DNA of 64,000 nucleotides from Actinomycetota bacterium (GTDB lineage: Bacteria > Actinomycetota > Actinomycetes > S36-B12): NCBI GenBank assembly GCA_030645615.1, contig JAUSNB010000014.1, positions 1-64,000 of the forward strand. The letters are read 5' to 3'. Below are positions 25,472 through 36,203 of the stretch, piece after piece. A program made the translations under genes and the position numbers. Within the stretch, counting starts at the first letter, position 1. Each line of letters begins with the position of its first letter. The notes under the pieces were generated by a model. The model was not told where the DNA came from and made no database searches. It was given only the letters and a program-made list of their open reading frames with translations.

Positions 25472-26162
25472 CGCTCTGTCGCCAGGACTGGCGGCGGGAC
25501 AGGGGCGCCGGATCACCCGGGACGCGCTCGGGATCGGCATCGCCACGGGCGCCTACGCGCTGTCCTTCGGCGCCATCAGCGTCGCGATCGGGCTGGATCC
25601 GCTCCAGACGCAGGCCCTGTCATTGCTGATGTTCACCGGGGCGTCGCAGTTCGCGCTGGTGGGCGTTCTCGGAGCCGGCGGCGGCCTCGTCGCCGCCGTG
25701 CTGACAGCCTGGCTGCTGGGCGCACGCAACGGGCTGTATGCGCTCTCTCTGGCCCCCGTGCTGCGCCCGCGAGGGCTGGCCAAGGTCACGACCGCGCAGT
25801 TCACGATCGACGAGACCACCGCGATGGCCCTGGCTCACCCCGACCCGCCCGCAGCGGCCCGCGCCGCGTTCTGGCGCACCGGCCTGGCGATCTACGTGCT
25901 CTGGAACATCGGGACACTGGTCGGCGCCCTCGGGGCCGCGGCCATCGCCGACCCGGCGATGCTGGGGCTGGATGCCGCGATCCCCGCAGGCTTCATCGCC
26001 CTTCTCTGGCCCCGCCTGGTCGACCGGACCATGTGGGCGGTGGCGATCGCCGGAGCCGTGGTCGCCCTTGCCCTGACCCCGCTGCTCCGTCCCGGCCTGC
26101 CCGTCCTCGCCGCCGGACTGGTGGCCCTCGCCGCGTCGTGGCTGCTCGGGCGGCGGGAATGA
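25464..26162 (+). CDS. azlC: AzlC-family branched-chain amino acid exporter subunit
   Basis: Large subunit (232 residues) of the two-component AzlCD/BrnFE exporter, which removes leucine, isoleucine, valine or methionine. Family motifs are AYALSFGAISVAIGL, LLMFTGASQFALVG and LGARNGLYALSLAP, with about seven membrane helices. AzlD follows with an ATGA overlap, confirming the pair. Start ATG at 25464, within the GNAT gene's last codons. The transported amino acid cannot be read from the sequence. Confidence 0.9.
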   Translation: MADALSPGLAAGQGRRITRDALGIGIATGAYALSFGAISVAIGLDPLQTQALSLLMFTGASQFALVGVLGAGGGLVAAVLTAWLLGARNGLYALSLAPVLRPRGLAKVTTAQFTIDETTAMALAHPDPPAAARAAFWRTGLAIYVLWNIGTLVGALGAAAIADPAMLGLDAAIPAGFIALLWPRLVDRTMWAVAIAGAVVALALTPLLRPGLPVLAAGLVALAASWLLGRRE

Positions 26163-26470
26163 TCTGGGCTGCCGTGCTGGCGGGGTCGCTCGGCACTTAC
26201 CTGCTGAAGCTGGTCGGCTACCTGCTGCCCGCCAGTGTCCTGGAGCACGCGTCGGTCCGACGCGTCGCCGGGCTGCTGCCCGTGGCGCTGCTGGCGGCCC
26301 TCGTCGCCGTCCAGACGTTCGCCTCAGGGCAGGCGCTGGTTATCGATGCGCGCCTGGCCGGAGTCCTCGTCGCCATCGGGGCGCTGCTCCTGCGGGCGCC
26401 GTTCCTGGTGGTGGTGCTGGCGGCGGCCGCCAGTGCCGCACTCCTGCGGGCGGCGGGGGTTGCCGCATGA
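26159..26470 (+). CDS. azlD: AzlD-family small subunit of branched-chain amino acid exporter
   Basis: A 103-residue membrane protein with four helices, the small partner of AzlC. The motif GTYLLKLVGYLLPAS at the N-terminus and LRAPFLVVVLAAA near the end fit the AzlD/BrnE family. Start ATG at 26159 overlaps the azlC TGA as ATGA; an upstream in-frame extension lies inside azlC and is rejected. It overlaps the PH-domain gene by four bases. Confidence 0.88.
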   Translation: MIWAAVLAGSLGTYLLKLVGYLLPASVLEHASVRRVAGLLPVALLAALVAVQTFASGQALVIDARLAGVLVAIGALLLRAPFLVVVLAAAASAALLRAAGVAA

Positions 26471-27021
26471 ACCAGCCGCGCAAGCCCATCTTCGGCTTCC
26501 TGTGGCCCAAGCCGGGGCCAGGTGCGCCGGTCGATGGCGCGTACCGGCAGACCCGGCCGGTGCGGGTGACGGCGCGCGGACCGCTTCGCGTCGCCACGCT
26601 CGTGCTCGGCTCGCTGGCTGTCGTCATTGTTGCTGGCACATCGATGATGGCCGCCGTCGCCACCGGGTTATCCGTTGCCACGGTCGTCTCGGCCGCCGTC
26701 GTCGCGTCGGGGGTGTTCCTGGTACTGCGCGGATGGGTCGTCGGCACCTACGTGAGCGACGACGCTCTGCTCGTCGAGACCACGTGGCGGCGGCTGGTGC
26801 TCCCGTGGCCCGAGGTGACGAGGCTGGACCGCATCGCGACCCGCGTTCCCCTCGCGGGCGTGCCGGTACCGGTCCGCGGCGAGCGCGTCATCGCCGTCGA
26901 TGCTGCCGGACGCCTGGTGCCGACTCACGTGTACTCGACGTCGCCTGACCTGGTGCTGCGCCCCGAGGCCTACGACATGGCCGCGCTGCGATTGCAGCGC
27001 TGGCGTCAGGAGGATGCGTAG
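26467..27021 (+). CDS. PH domain-containing membrane protein
   Basis: A 184-residue protein with two hydrophobic helices (about residues 42-80) followed by a bacterial PH-like domain: YVSDDALLVETTWRRLVLPWPEVTRL is the typical strand pattern. Such small proteins are common in actinobacteria and have no assigned role. ATG at 26467 overlaps the azlD stop as ATGA. Its last 16 bases overlap the convergent gene at 27006-27446, so transcripts of the two are complementary at their 3' ends. Confidence 0.75.
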   Translation: MNQPRKPIFGFLWPKPGPGAPVDGAYRQTRPVRVTARGPLRVATLVLGSLAVVIVAGTSMMAAVATGLSVATVVSAAVVASGVFLVLRGWVVGTYVSDDALLVETTWRRLVLPWPEVTRLDRIATRVPLAGVPVPVRGERVIAVDAAGRLVPTHVYSTSPDLVLRPEAYDMAALRLQRWRQEDA

Positions 27022-27446
27022 AGCCGGATCGCCTCGCGCATCGCCGCGCGGGCCCGCTTGCGGTCTCGTGCATCGTCATAGCCCATGGCCAGCCGGTACC
27101 ACGCCCGCCAGTCCCCCGGGGTCGCGGCCACCTGCTCCTCGTACTCCACGAACCGGGCATCGGCCGCGTCGCGGTCGACCCGCCCCGATGGCATCCGGGG
27201 CAGGTCGTCGACAGGCAGCCCGCCCTCCGACGCAAGGTCGTGGCCCAGCCGCTGCGTGGCCCGGCCGAACATGAGCTCGCGCCACAGGATCCACACCCCG
27301 ATGACGGGGATGACCACGATCGCCAAGCCGAAGGCGATGAGTCCGGGCTCGCCCGTGCTGGCGAAGGCCCACGCCCGGACCCCGGCCAGCAGGCAATAGA
27401 CGGCTACCGCCCCGGCGAGAATCCAGGAGATTGTCCGGGAGCTCAC
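27006..27446 (-). CDS. small membrane protein with a TPR-like C-terminus
   Basis: A 146-residue protein with two N-terminal membrane helices (about residues 5-25 and 33-55) and a soluble C-terminal part. Its last 40 residues (GDWRAWYRLAMGYDDARDRKRARAAMREAI in part) look like one tetratricopeptide unit. Start GTG at 27446, ten bases after the dapB stop, so it is probably expressed from the dapB operon. I recognise no named family, and its role is unknown. Confidence 0.7.
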   Translation of the reverse strand: MSSRTISWILAGAVAVYCLLAGVRAWAFASTGEPGLIAFGLAIVVIPVIGVWILWRELMFGRATQRLGHDLASEGGLPVDDLPRMPSGRVDRDAADARFVEYEEQVAATPGDWRAWYRLAMGYDDARDRKRARAAMREAIRLYASS

Positions 27447-27456
27447 GGGACGCGGC

Positions 27457-28203
<747 letters not shown>

Positions 28204-28220
28204 CTACTTCGAAGGCCGGC

Positions 28221-29531
28221 TCAGCCGACCGCGTTGAACGTCGTGGTCTCGTCGAACGGCCCGATGACGGCAAGGGTCGTGGGAGCCGACAGGAGGTCTC
28301 GGGCGACCTCCCGGACATCGTCGCCGGTGACCGCGTCGACGCGGCCCAGCAGGTCGTCGATGCCCAGCAGGGGGTCCCCGTGCAGCTCGCTCTTGGCGAT
28401 GCGGGTCATGCGAGCCCCCGTGTCCTCCTGGCCCAGGACCGTGCCGCCGCGCACCTGTCCCTTGCCACGGGCGATCTCGTCGGCGGTGAGGCCATCGGCC
28501 GCCAGCCGCTCCATCTGCGTGAGGCAGACATCCAGGACTCTGTCGACCTTGGCCGGCAGGCAACCCACGTACACGCCGAACAGCCCGTCGTCGGCGAAGC
28601 CTTGTGAGTAGGAGTAGACCGAGTACGCGAGTCCACGCTTCTCGCGCACCTCCTGGAAGAGCCGGCTGCTCATGCCGCCGCCGAAGGCCGTGGACAGCAC
28701 CGAGAGCGCGTAACGTCGTGGGTCGTTGCGGGCCAGCCCGGGCACGCCGAGGACGAGGTTCGCCTGCTCCGTCGCGCGAGTGGTGACCTTGACGGATGCC
28801 GCGCGGCGTGGCGGCCGGCCGGCCCGCCGCGGCGGCCGTGGCAGGGATTCTCCGTCGAGCACGGCTGCGAAGGCCTTGCGCACCAGCCGCACGACCGTGG
28901 CGTGATCCAGGCTTCCGGCGGCCGCCACGACCATGGCGCCCGGACGGTAGCGCCGCCGGTAGAAGCCGTTGATGGCCGAACGGGAGATGCCCTCGATCGT
29001 GTCTATGGTGCCGAGGACGGGCCGGCCCAGCGGCGTGTCGCCGAACATCGCTGCTGCGAACTCGTCGTGGACGATGTCGGTCGGATCGTCGTCGTGCATG
29101 GCGATCTCCTCGAGGATGACGCCACGCTCGGACTCCACGTCCTCCGTCCGGATGAGTGCATCGGTGACCACATCGCAGACGACGTCGATCGCGAGGGGCA
29201 GGTCAACGTCGAGCACCCGTGCGTGGTAGCACGTGTACTCCTTGGTGGTGAACGCGTTGAGGTCGCCGCCCACCGCCTCGATCGATGCCGAGATATCCAG
29301 GGCCGAGCGCCGGTGCGTGCCCTTGAACAGCAAGTGCTCGAGGTAGTGCGCGGAGCCCATGGCCTTGCCGGCCTCGTCGCGCGAGCCGACGTTGACCCAG
29401 ACGCCGAAGGCGACGGAACGCACGCCCGGGACGTGCTCGGTGATGACCCGCAGGCCGCCCGGGAGGGTGGTGCGGCGGACGAGTCCGCCGTCACCCTCCC
29501 GGAGCAGCGTGCGCGTGTCAGCCTTGGGCAT
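28221..29531 (-). CDS. M16-family zinc peptidase (PepR-like)
   Basis: A 436-residue insulinase-type metallopeptidase. The inverted zinc motif HxxEH is present as [12 protein letters not shown], with the further ligand glutamate in ERGVILEEI, so this is the catalytically active beta-type subunit. The C-terminal M16 domain carries the family's substrate-binding arginine-tyrosine region ([19 protein letters not shown] in part). Start ATG at 29531 overlaps the pnp end by 14 bases. The pnp-peptidase-dapB order is conserved in actinobacteria. Substrates are unknown; peptide turnover is the likely role. Confidence 0.92.
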   Translation of the reverse strand: MPKADTRTLLREGDGGLVRRTTLPGGLRVITEHVPGVRSVAFGVWVNVGSRDEAGKAMGSAHYLEHLLFKGTHRRSALDISASIEAVGGDLNAFTTKEYTCYHARVLDVDLPLAIDVVCDVVTDALIRTEDVESERGVILEEIAMHDDDPTDIVHDEFAAAMFGDTPLGRPVLGTIDTIEGISRSAINGFYRRRYRPGAMVVAAAGSLDHATVVRLVRKAFAAVLDGESLPRPPRRAGRPPRRAASVKVTTRATEQANLVLGVPGLARNDPRRYALSVLSTAFGGGMSSRLFQEVREKRGLAYSVYSYSQGFADDGLFGVYVGCLPAKVDRVLDVCLTQMERLAADGLTADEIARGKGQVRGGTVLGQEDTGARMTRIAKSELHGDPLLGIDDLLGRVDAVTGDDVREVARDLLSAPTTLAVIGPFDETTTFNAVG

Positions 29532-31725
29532 CGGCCCCGGCGGAGGATCCCTCCATGACGGGGATGAGCGAGAGCTTGCCGCGAGAGTCGATCTCCTTGA
29601 TCTCGACCTGGAGCTTGTCGCCCACCTTGACGACGTCCTCGACGTTGTCGACGCGCTTGCCGCCGACCAGCTTCTTGACCTCGGAGATGTGCAGGAGGCC
29701 GTCCTTGCCCGGCATGAGCGAGATGAACGCGCCGAACGTGGTCGTCTTGACGACGGTGCCGAGGTAGCGCTCCCCGATCTCCGGCATCGTCGGGTTGGCG
29801 ATCTGGTTGATCTGCGCCCGAGCGGCCTCGGCCGAGGGGCCGTCGGTCGCACCGATGTAGATCGTGCCGTCGTCCTCGATCGAGATGTCGGCGCCGGTCT
29901 CCTCCTGGATCTGGTTGATGATCTTGCCCTTCGGGCCGATCACCTCGCCGATCTTGTCGACCGGGATCCGGATGCTGATGACGCGAGGGGCCGTGGCCGC
30001 CATCTCATCGGGTGCATCGATTGCCTCGTTCATGACCTCGAGGATCGTCAGGCGTGCGTCGCGCGCCTGCTGGAGCGCGGCACCCAGGACCGAGGCTGGG
30101 ATGCCGTCGAGCTTGGTGTCGAGCTGCAGCGCCGTGACGAAGTCCTTCGTGCCGGCGACCTTGAAGTCCATGTCGCCGAACGCGTCCTCGGCACCGAGGA
30201 TGTCCGTGATCGCGACGTACTCCGTCTTGCCGTCGACCTCCCCGGAAATCAGGCCCATCGCAATGCCGGCGACAGGAGCCCGCAGCGGGACACCGGCGTT
30301 GAGCAGCGACATCGTCGACGCGCAGACCGAGCCCATCGATGTCGAGCCGTTGGACCCGAGTGCCTCGGACACCTGCCGGATGGCGTAGGGGAACTCCTCG
30401 CGCGAGGGCAGCACGGGGAGCAGCGCCCGCTCGGCGAGCGCACCATGGCCGATCTCGCGACGCTTGGGCGAGCCCACGCGACCGGTCTCCCCGGTGGAGT
30501 ACGGCGGGAAGTTGTAGTTGTGCATGTACCGCTTGCGGTTGTCCGGGTTCAGCGTGTCCAACTGCTGCTCCATGCGGAGCATGTTCAGCGTCGTGACGCC
30601 CATGATCTGGGTCTCCCCGCGCTCGAACAGGGCAGAGCCGTGCACGCGCGGGAGCACGTCGACCTCGGCGGAAAGAGTACGGATGTCGGTCAGGCCACGG
30701 CCGTCGATGCGGACGTGGTCCCGGAGCACGCGATCACGCACCACCGACTTGGTCACGGAGCGAAGGGCCGCGGACAGCTCCTTCTCGCGCCCGGCGAACT
30801 GCTCCGACAACTCGGCGACAACGACGCGCTTGATGTCGTCGAGCCGATCCTCGCGCTCGGCCTTGCTCACGATCGTCATCGCCTGGCGCACGTCGTCGAC
30901 GGCGAGCTTCTCGACGGCCTGGTAGGCGTCGTCCTGGTACTCCAGGAACACCGGGAACGACGCGATCGGCTTGGCTGCGGCCGCCGCGAGCTGCTGCTGC
31001 GCCTCGCACAGGACCCGGATGAACGCCTTGCTGGCCTCCAGCCCTGCAGCGACGACCTCCTCGGTCGGCGCCGTGGCGCCGCCGGCGATGAGCTCGATCG
31101 TGCGGGCGGTGGCCTCGGCCTCGACCATCATGATCGCGACGTCGTCACCGGCGATGCGGCCCGCGACGACCATGTCGAACACGGCCTCCTCGAGCTGCTC
31201 GTGCGTCGGGAAGGCGACCCACTGGCCGCGGATGAGGGCCACACGGGCGGCGCCGATCGGTCCGCTGAAGGGAAGGCCCGACAGCTGCGTCGATGCCGAT
31301 GCAGCATTGATCGCGACCACGTCGTACAGGTCCTTCGGGTCGAGGGCCATGACGGTGATGACGACCTGCACCTCGTTGCGCAGGCCCTTGGTGAAGGTAG
31401 GGCGCAGCGGCCGGTCGATGAGCCGGCAGGTGAGGATCGCGTCCTCCGACGGACGGCCCTCGCGGCGGAAGAACGAGCCGGGGATCCGCCCGAGCGAGTA
31501 CATCCGCTCCTCGACGTCGATCGTCAAGGGGAAGAAGTCGAACTGCTCCTTGGGCTGCTTGCCCGCGGTGGTCGCGCTGAGCAGCATCGTGTCGTCGTCG
31601 AGGTAGGCCGCGACGGAGCCAGCCGCCTGACGGGCCAGCCGGCCCGTCTCGAACTTGATGATGCGCGTGCCGAACGACCCGTTGTCGATGACGGCCTGCG
31701 CGGTGTGAATCTGGGGACCCTCCAC
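29518..31725 (-). CDS. pnp: polyribonucleotide nucleotidyltransferase (PNPase)
   Basis: Phosphate-dependent 3'-5' exoribonuclease that can also add tails; in streptomycetes it is the main polyadenylating enzyme (GpsI). The 735-residue protein has two RNase PH domains, a KH domain ([17 protein letters not shown]) and a C-terminal S1 domain ([20 protein letters not shown]). The [14 protein letters not shown] region is a typical active-site loop. Start GTG at 31725 is preceded by AGGAGG; the longer in-frame version has no such site. It lies downstream of rpsO with a 201-bp leader that includes a strong hairpin, as in other rpsO-pnp operons. Confidence 0.97.
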   Translation of the reverse strand: MEGPQIHTAQAVIDNGSFGTRIIKFETGRLARQAAGSVAAYLDDDTMLLSATTAGKQPKEQFDFFPLTIDVEERMYSLGRIPGSFFRREGRPSEDAILTCRLIDRPLRPTFTKGLRNEVQVVITVMALDPKDLYDVVAINAASASTQLSGLPFSGPIGAARVALIRGQWVAFPTHEQLEEAVFDMVVAGRIAGDDVAIMMVEAEATARTIELIAGGATAPTEEVVAAGLEASKAFIRVLCEAQQQLAAAAAKPIASFPVFLEYQDDAYQAVEKLAVDDVRQAMTIVSKAEREDRLDDIKRVVVAELSEQFAGREKELSAALRSVTKSVVRDRVLRDHVRIDGRGLTDIRTLSAEVDVLPRVHGSALFERGETQIMGVTTLNMLRMEQQLDTLNPDNRKRYMHNYNFPPYSTGETGRVGSPKRREIGHGALAERALLPVLPSREEFPYAIRQVSEALGSNGSTSMGSVCASTMSLLNAGVPLRAPVAGIAMGLISGEVDGKTEYVAITDILGAEDAFGDMDFKVAGTKDFVTALQLDTKLDGIPASVLGAALQQARDARLTILEVMNEAIDAPDEMAATAPRVISIRIPVDKIGEVIGPKGKIINQIQEETGADISIEDDGTIYIGATDGPSAEAARAQINQIANPTMPEIGERYLGTVVKTTTFGAFISLMPGKDGLLHISEVKKLVGGKRVDNVEDVVKVGDKLQVEIKEIDSRGKLSLIPVMEGSSAGADAQG

Positions 31726-31797
31726 GGGTGCCTCCTGTTTCTGTTGACAGGGGCGCACACGTCTCGCGACCGATGGCGGTCTTCGATCGAGGCCCAC

Positions 31798-31824
31798 GGG
31801 TGGCTGCCCACGTGGGCACCACCC
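31798..31824 (-). promoter_or_regulatory. stem-loop in the rpsO-pnp intergenic leader
   Basis: The 27 bases form a stem of GGGTGG/CCACCC continued by the palindrome TGCCCACGTGGGCA with a single bulged base. On the mRNA it lies 73 bases before the pnp start. A hairpin here is where RNase III cuts in E. coli and Streptomyces and starts PNPase autoregulation. It has no U-tract, so a processing site is more likely than a full terminator. Confidence 0.6.
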
Positions 31825-31926
31825 GGAGGTCACTACCGAGGACCGACGGACGCCTTGATCGTGGCGCCCCGGATTTTGTCTGGCGGTATTCAGTTGTGGC
31901 CCGATTCAGTTGCGATCAGGCACGTG

Positions 31927-32196
31927 CTACCTGCGGATGCCCAGCTTCTCGATGATCGCGCGGTAGCGCGCGATATCGGTCTTGACCAGGTACTGCAGCA
32001 GGCGCCGGCGCTGACCCACGAGGAGCAGCAGGCCGCGACGGCTGTGGTGGTCGTGCTTGTGGGTCTTGAGGTGCTCCGTGAGGTCGGCGATGCGACGCGT
32101 CAGCATCGCGATCTGGACCTCGGGGCTGCCGGTGTCGCCCGGCTTGGAGCCGTGCTCGGCAATGATCTGCTGCTTGGTGGCGCTGTCGAGCGGCAT
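31927..32196 (-). CDS. rpsO: 30S ribosomal protein S15
   Basis: Primary 16S rRNA-binding protein of the small subunit, contacting the central domain and bridging to 23S rRNA. The 89-residue protein is full-length. It includes the conserved [35 protein letters not shown] and [12 protein letters not shown] segments. Start ATG at 32196 with GAGAGGA upstream. pnp follows, as in most bacteria. Its mRNA leader holds a stem-loop that may serve feedback control by S15. Confidence 0.98.
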   Translation of the reverse strand: MPLDSATKQQIIAEHGSKPGDTGSPEVQIAMLTRRIADLTEHLKTHKHDHHSRRGLLLLVGQRRRLLQYLVKTDIARYRAIIEKLGIRR

Positions 32197-32256
32197 GGAT
32201 TTCCTCTCGGGCGCGTCCCGCCGGGGGTATCCCTCGGAACGGTAGATCTGACACGA

Positions 32257-32280
32257 GTCCACAAGCGCCCGCTCGTGGAC
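32257..32280 (-). promoter_or_regulatory. stem-loop in the rpsO 5' leader
   Basis: On the mRNA strand GTCCACGAGC pairs with GCTTGTGGAC across a four-base GGGC loop, ten pairs with one G-U. It lies 61-84 bases before the rpsO ATG. S15 represses its own translation by binding leader structures in several bacterial groups; this hairpin is a candidate part of such a leader. Confidence 0.45.
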
Positions 32281-32306
32281 CGTCTGGTGCAGGAAGGATA
32301 CCAGCC

Positions 32307-33209
32307 CTAGCGGCGGAGGAGGACCGCGGCATCGGTGCCGATGGCGAGGGTGACGTGGGCGAGCACCCCGGCAAGGATGGACCGGGTCCGCACGGCCACG
32401 ACCCCGAGGAGCATGCCGCCGAACAGGCTGGTGACCAGCTCGGGGATCGGCTTGTCCAGGTGCAGGAGGCAGTAGGGGGCTCCCATGGCCGGGACGGCCC
32501 ACCACCGGATGATCCGGAAGCCCGCCGACACCAGGAAGCCCCGGAAGAAGAATTCCAGGGCCACGAACGTGGCCGCGTACATGAGCCACCAGGCGAGCAG
32601 CCCCGCCACCGTGCCGGTTCCCTCGGCAAGCTCGCGGTAGAACGGATAGGTCTGCTGGAACCGGGGCTGCCCCGCCGAGACGTATGCGCCGATGACGATG
32701 GCCGGCAGCAGGATCGCGAAGATCCGCGCTTCCCCCCGGAACAGCCCGAGGCGAAGGCCGTACGAGCGGATCGGCTGCCCCGTGATCCGCGCGTAGGCGA
32801 TCGGCACGCTGACATAGATGGCGATGACCCAGCCCGCCCACCAGGCCAGCTGGGCCAGCTGCGGCCAGGCGTCCGGGCCCTGTCGGGGCAGCCAGCTGAC
32901 CAGGCAGACCGCGGACCAGCCCGTGGCCAGGAACGCCGCGAGCCGGGCCCGTTCGGTGGTCGCGCGGGCGGCGAGGGCGTACACCGCGAGGAACACGACT
33001 CCGAAGGCCGCAGCCATGCCCGATAGCGACTGCCCCCACCACGAGCGGGCGTCGAAGACCACCAGCAGCACCGTGGCCCAGCCGAACGTCGCCGCCGCGA
33101 CCGCAACGACGACCCCGGCCACCCGGGCCGGGTGCGCGACGGCGAAGACCTCGCGCCAGCCAAGCTCGCCCTGTGCTGGTTCGACGATGCCCTCGGCCGG
33201 CCTCGTCAT
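32307..33209 (-). CDS. CPBP/CAAX-type intramembrane protease family protein
   Basis: A 300-residue integral membrane protein with about eight helices. The C-terminal half holds the CPBP (Rce1-like) motifs: [11 protein letters not shown], in which E and R match EExxxR but the second glutamate is Phe; [13 protein letters not shown] with the motif-2 histidine; and a final AHVTLAIG histidine. Bacterial members process or bind membrane proteins; most have no known substrate. Start ATG at 33209 overlaps the preceding membrane-protein gene as ATGA, so the two are coupled. Whether it is proteolytically active is uncertain. Confidence 0.8.
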   Translation of the reverse strand: MTRPAEGIVEPAQGELGWREVFAVAHPARVAGVVVAVAAATFGWATVLLVVFDARSWWGQSLSGMAAAFGVVFLAVYALAARATTERARLAAFLATGWSAVCLVSWLPRQGPDAWPQLAQLAWWAGWVIAIYVSVPIAYARITGQPIRSYGLRLGLFRGEARIFAILLPAIVIGAYVSAGQPRFQQTYPFYRELAEGTGTVAGLLAWWLMYAATFVALEFFFRGFLVSAGFRIIRWWAVPAMGAPYCLLHLDKPIPELVTSLFGGMLLGVVAVRTRSILAGVLAHVTLAIGTDAAVLLRR

Positions 33210-34348
33210 GGCCGCCTCCGCAGGGCCAGGTAGGCGCGTCGCACCGAGAGCGTCCGCTCGAGGTCCAGCCGGATCCGGTCGTAGAACTGCTCCCGGTAGG
33301 TAGCGTCGATCGCCGTGTAGATGGTCACGTAGAAAGCGGAGAAGGCGGCGAGGAACAGCGACACGCGCAGGAGCTGCCGGGTCACCCCTATGCCGTCGCC
33401 CCACCACCAGACAACCTCGACCGGGGCCGCGCCGGCCATCCAGATCGCCTGGACGTCGATCGTCACGGCCAGCGCGCCCAGCGTCACGAGGAAGGCCCAG
33501 ACGACCACCGCGAAGAGGGTCACCTGCACGAGTTGCGCCACGGTCATGACCAAGCCGATATTGGCGCGCTGCCGACGCCCAAGGTCGACGGGCGTGTCGA
33601 GCCCGTCGAGTGATTCCACGACGTCCGCCAGCGGCGTACGGGCGCAGGCGACCACGACCTGGTCCCGCGTGGTGGCCGCCTCGATCAGGGAGATCTCCTC
33701 GGGAACCCGGCTGAGGATGAAGACGATGCCGAAGGCGATGAACAGCCCGAGGACGATCCACAGATGCCTCGACTGAAGGCTCCCGGCCACCTGCCAGACC
33801 TCGGTGTTCAGGAACAGGAAGGTGATGAACAGCAGCAGGAGAGGAAGCGCCCTGGTGGTGAGCCGGTACAGGTCGCTGACCCCGCGGAACGTGTAGCGGA
33901 CGGCCCAGCCCACCAGAGCAAGGATGGCGTACCGCGTGAGCGCCCAGGCGACGGCGAGGATGAACGCGGCGAGGAGGACCGTCTCGAGCGTCGGTAGCCA
34001 GGCACGCGTCGTGGCGAACGCCACGACCCCCGGCACGAGGACGAAGCCGGCCAGGACCGGCCAGGTGACCCGGTCGGGCAGCGCCCGCCACGGCCTGCCG
34101 TGACGACGGTTCCACGCGGCCGCCACCAGGCTGACCGCCATGACGAGGACGACTCCCGCGGCCGCCCCCGCGATGTCATCGAACGAAGCAGCCGACAGCA
34201 GCACCAGCACGACGAACGCAACCGCCAGCGACGGGCTCGCGCGCGTCCACACGGCCGTGGAGGATCGGTAGTCCTCGGCAAGGAAGGGCAGGCCGCGACG
34301 ATAGAACCATCGCTCCGTCCGCCGCAGTCGCTCGTCAGCCATGGTCAC
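33206..34348 (-). CDS. multi-pass membrane protein of unknown function
   Basis: A 380-residue protein with about eight hydrophobic helices in two groups: four or five from residue 40 to 150 and the rest from 165 to 340. A soluble loop of about 40 residues between them has [20 protein letters not shown]. The C-terminal tail is rich in Arg ([16 protein letters not shown]). ATG at 34348 or, more likely, at 34342 ([12 protein letters not shown]). It overlaps ribF by several bases and is coupled to the CPBP gene by ATGA. No family was recognised. The coupling suggests it is a partner or substrate of the CPBP protein. Confidence 0.75.
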   Translation of the reverse strand: MTMADERLRRTERWFYRRGLPFLAEDYRSSTAVWTRASPSLAVAFVVLVLLSAASFDDIAGAAAGVVLVMAVSLVAAAWNRRHGRPWRALPDRVTWPVLAGFVLVPGVVAFATTRAWLPTLETVLLAAFILAVAWALTRYAILALVGWAVRYTFRGVSDLYRLTTRALPLLLLFITFLFLNTEVWQVAGSLQSRHLWIVLGLFIAFGIVFILSRVPEEISLIEAATTRDQVVVACARTPLADVVESLDGLDTPVDLGRRQRANIGLVMTVAQLVQVTLFAVVVWAFLVTLGALAVTIDVQAIWMAGAAPVEVVWWWGDGIGVTRQLLRVSLFLAAFSAFYVTIYTAIDATYREQFYDRIRLDLERTLSVRRAYLALRRRP

Positions 34349-35264
34349 GGAGGATCGTGGACGCGGCGGAGACGTCGCTGCTCATCTGCTCGATGAGGGC
34401 GTCGACCCCGGGGAAGGTCAGTTGCCCGCGGATGCGCTCGACGAACTCAATCGACGCCTCGTGCCCGTACAGGTCGAGATCGCCCCGGCCGATTGCGTAC
34501 GCCTCGACCCGGCGTTCGCTCCCTCCGAATTGCGGGTTCGTGCCGACCGAGATCGCAGCCGCCATTCGATCGTTGCCGTCGATGAGCCAGCCGGCGTAGA
34601 CCCCGTCGGCGGGGATGGTGGGGTCGCCCGGCCAGGCGAGGTTCGCCGTCGGGAAGCCGAGGTCCCGGCCACGATGGTCGCCGTGCACGACGATGCCGTC
34701 CAGCCGGTAGTCCCGGCCCAGGACGGCGGCCGCCGCGCGCAGGTCGCCCTCGACGACCAGTCGGCGGGCCAGCGTCGAGGACCAGCGTTCCTCGCCGTGG
34801 CCCGCCAGCGGAACTGGGATCGCCACGAAGCCCCAGCGCTCGCCTAGGTCGGCCAGGGTGGCGACGCTCCCACGTGCCTGGTGCCCGAACCTGAAGTCCT
34901 CGCCGACGACGACAGCGCGCACGCCAAGGCGATCCACGAGGAGGAACCTGACGAAATCCGCCGCGTCGGTGGCCGCCATGGCGGCATCGAAGGGCAGCAC
35001 GTCGACCTCGTCGGCACCGGCCTGCAGCAGCAAGGCGGACCTATGCGCGACGCTGGCGAGCGAGGTCGGCGCCCCCTGCTCCGAGACCACGGTCATCGGG
35101 TGCGGGTCGAACGTGACGGCGACAAGCGGCAGCCCCAACGAGTCTGCCTCCCGGCGGGCCCGGGCCATTAGCGCTCGGTGGCCCAGGTGGACTCCGTCGA
35201 AGACGCCGATACACGCGACAGTTCCGCCGGTGGCTGCGGCCGAGGGCGCCGGGGTGATGGACAT
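34335..35264 (-). CDS. ribF: bifunctional riboflavin kinase / FAD synthetase
   Basis: Turns riboflavin into FMN and then FAD. The 309-residue protein begins with the nucleotidyltransferase domain: GVFDGVHLGHRAL contains the HxGH motif, and FRFGHQARGS follows. It ends with the riboflavin kinase domain: GRDLGFPTANL and the PxxGVYAGW strand. FAD made here would serve ThyX and the FAD oxidase in this window, although it is a general cofactor. ATG at 35264. truB lies 12 bp upstream. No FMN riboswitch-like leader was seen. Confidence 0.95.
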   Translation of the reverse strand: MSITPAPSAAATGGTVACIGVFDGVHLGHRALMARARREADSLGLPLVAVTFDPHPMTVVSEQGAPTSLASVAHRSALLLQAGADEVDVLPFDAAMAATDAADFVRFLLVDRLGVRAVVVGEDFRFGHQARGSVATLADLGERWGFVAIPVPLAGHGEERWSSTLARRLVVEGDLRAAAAVLGRDYRLDGIVVHGDHRGRDLGFPTANLAWPGDPTIPADGVYAGWLIDGNDRMAAAISVGTNPQFGGSERRVEAYAIGRGDLDLYGHEASIEFVERIRGQLTFPGVDALIEQMSSDVSAASTILRDHG

Positions 35265-35276
35265 CGCCGGGCCAGC

Positions 35277-36203
35277 CTATTGGGCCTGCTGGTCACCCTG
35301 GCCGGCGAAGACGGCCAGGTAGCGGGCCATCCCGCCCTCGTCGACTGCGAGGGCCAGCAGGTGGCCTTCCGGCGAGACGACGGCCATGGGACCGGCCTCG
35401 TTCGGCGGACCGGCCCAGGCGATCCGCTGGCCGTAGGCCACGGCTCGCGCGGCGAGCGCGTCAACCCGCCACGTCGGGAAGCACGCCGCGGCCACCTCGT
35501 CCAGCGGCACCAGGTGCCCTGCGGGATCCGCCTGGACGTCCGCCAGGGGGAACGGGTCTGCGAAGGGACCGACGCGGGTGCGCCGCAGTGCCGTCAGGTG
35601 GCCGCCCACGCCGAGCGCGGCACCGAGATCACGGGCCAGGGCGCGCACGAACGTGCCGGTCGAGCACTCGACGTCGACGTCGACGTCGATGCAGCCCCCG
35701 CCGTCGGAGTCCCCAGGTCCACGTCGAATGGCCAGGGCATCGAACCGTGCGATGCGGACGGGGCGCTCGGCCAGGACGACGTCCTCGCCCGCGCGGACCC
35801 GGTCGTACGACCGGCGGCCAGCGACCTTGATGGCGCTCACCGCACTGGGCCGCTGCCGGATGTCACCGGTGAGCGCGGCGACTCCGGCCCTGATCCCGTC
35901 ATCGGACACTCCTACCAATGCTTCGCGGCTCGCCATGCCGAGGGGTTCGCCCTCGCGGTCGTCGGTGACCGTGGTGGCCCCCAGCCGGATCGTGGCCAGG
36001 TACCGCTTGTCGACGAGGGCGAGGTGCCCGAGCAGCCGGGTGGCCCGCTCGACCCCGACGACGAGCACGCCGGTCGCCATCGGGTCCAGCGTCCCGGCGT
36101 GTCCCACCTTGCGGGTGCCGGCCGCACGCCGGATCCTGGCCACGACGTCGTGCGAGGTCATGCCCTCCGGCTTGTCGACGACCAGCAGTCCCGCGTCGAT
36201 CAC
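35277..36203 (-). CDS. truB: tRNA pseudouridine(55) synthase TruB
   Basis: Makes the conserved pseudouridine in the T-loop of tRNAs and helps tRNA folding. In the 308-residue protein, VDKPEGMTSHDVV and GHAGTLDPMATGVL are the standard motifs, with catalytic Asp40 in TLDP. The C-terminal domain (VVSPEGHLLALA) is the actinobacterial TruB_C type. Start ATG at 36203 overlaps the rbfA stop as ATGA. Confidence 0.96.
   Translation of the reverse strand: MIDAGLLVVDKPEGMTSHDVVARIRRAAGTRKVGHAGTLDPMATGVLVVGVERATRLLGHLALVDKRYLATIRLGATTVTDDREGEPLGMASREALVGVSDDGIRAGVAALTGDIRQRPSAVSAIKVAGRRSYDRVRAGEDVVLAERPVRIARFDALAIRRGPGDSDGGGCIDVDVDVECSTGTFVRALARDLGAALGVGGHLTALRRTRVGPFADPFPLADVQADPAGHLVPLDEVAAACFPTWRVDALAARAVAYGQRIAWAGPPNEAGPMAVVSPEGHLLALAVDEGGMARYLAVFAGQGDQQAQ

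Noticed and set aside
29359..32310. Open frame of 983 codons on the plus strand across pnp and rpsO
   Set aside because: Its composition is that of a reverse complement (long runs of His/Asp/Arg), and it crosses several well-supported genes.
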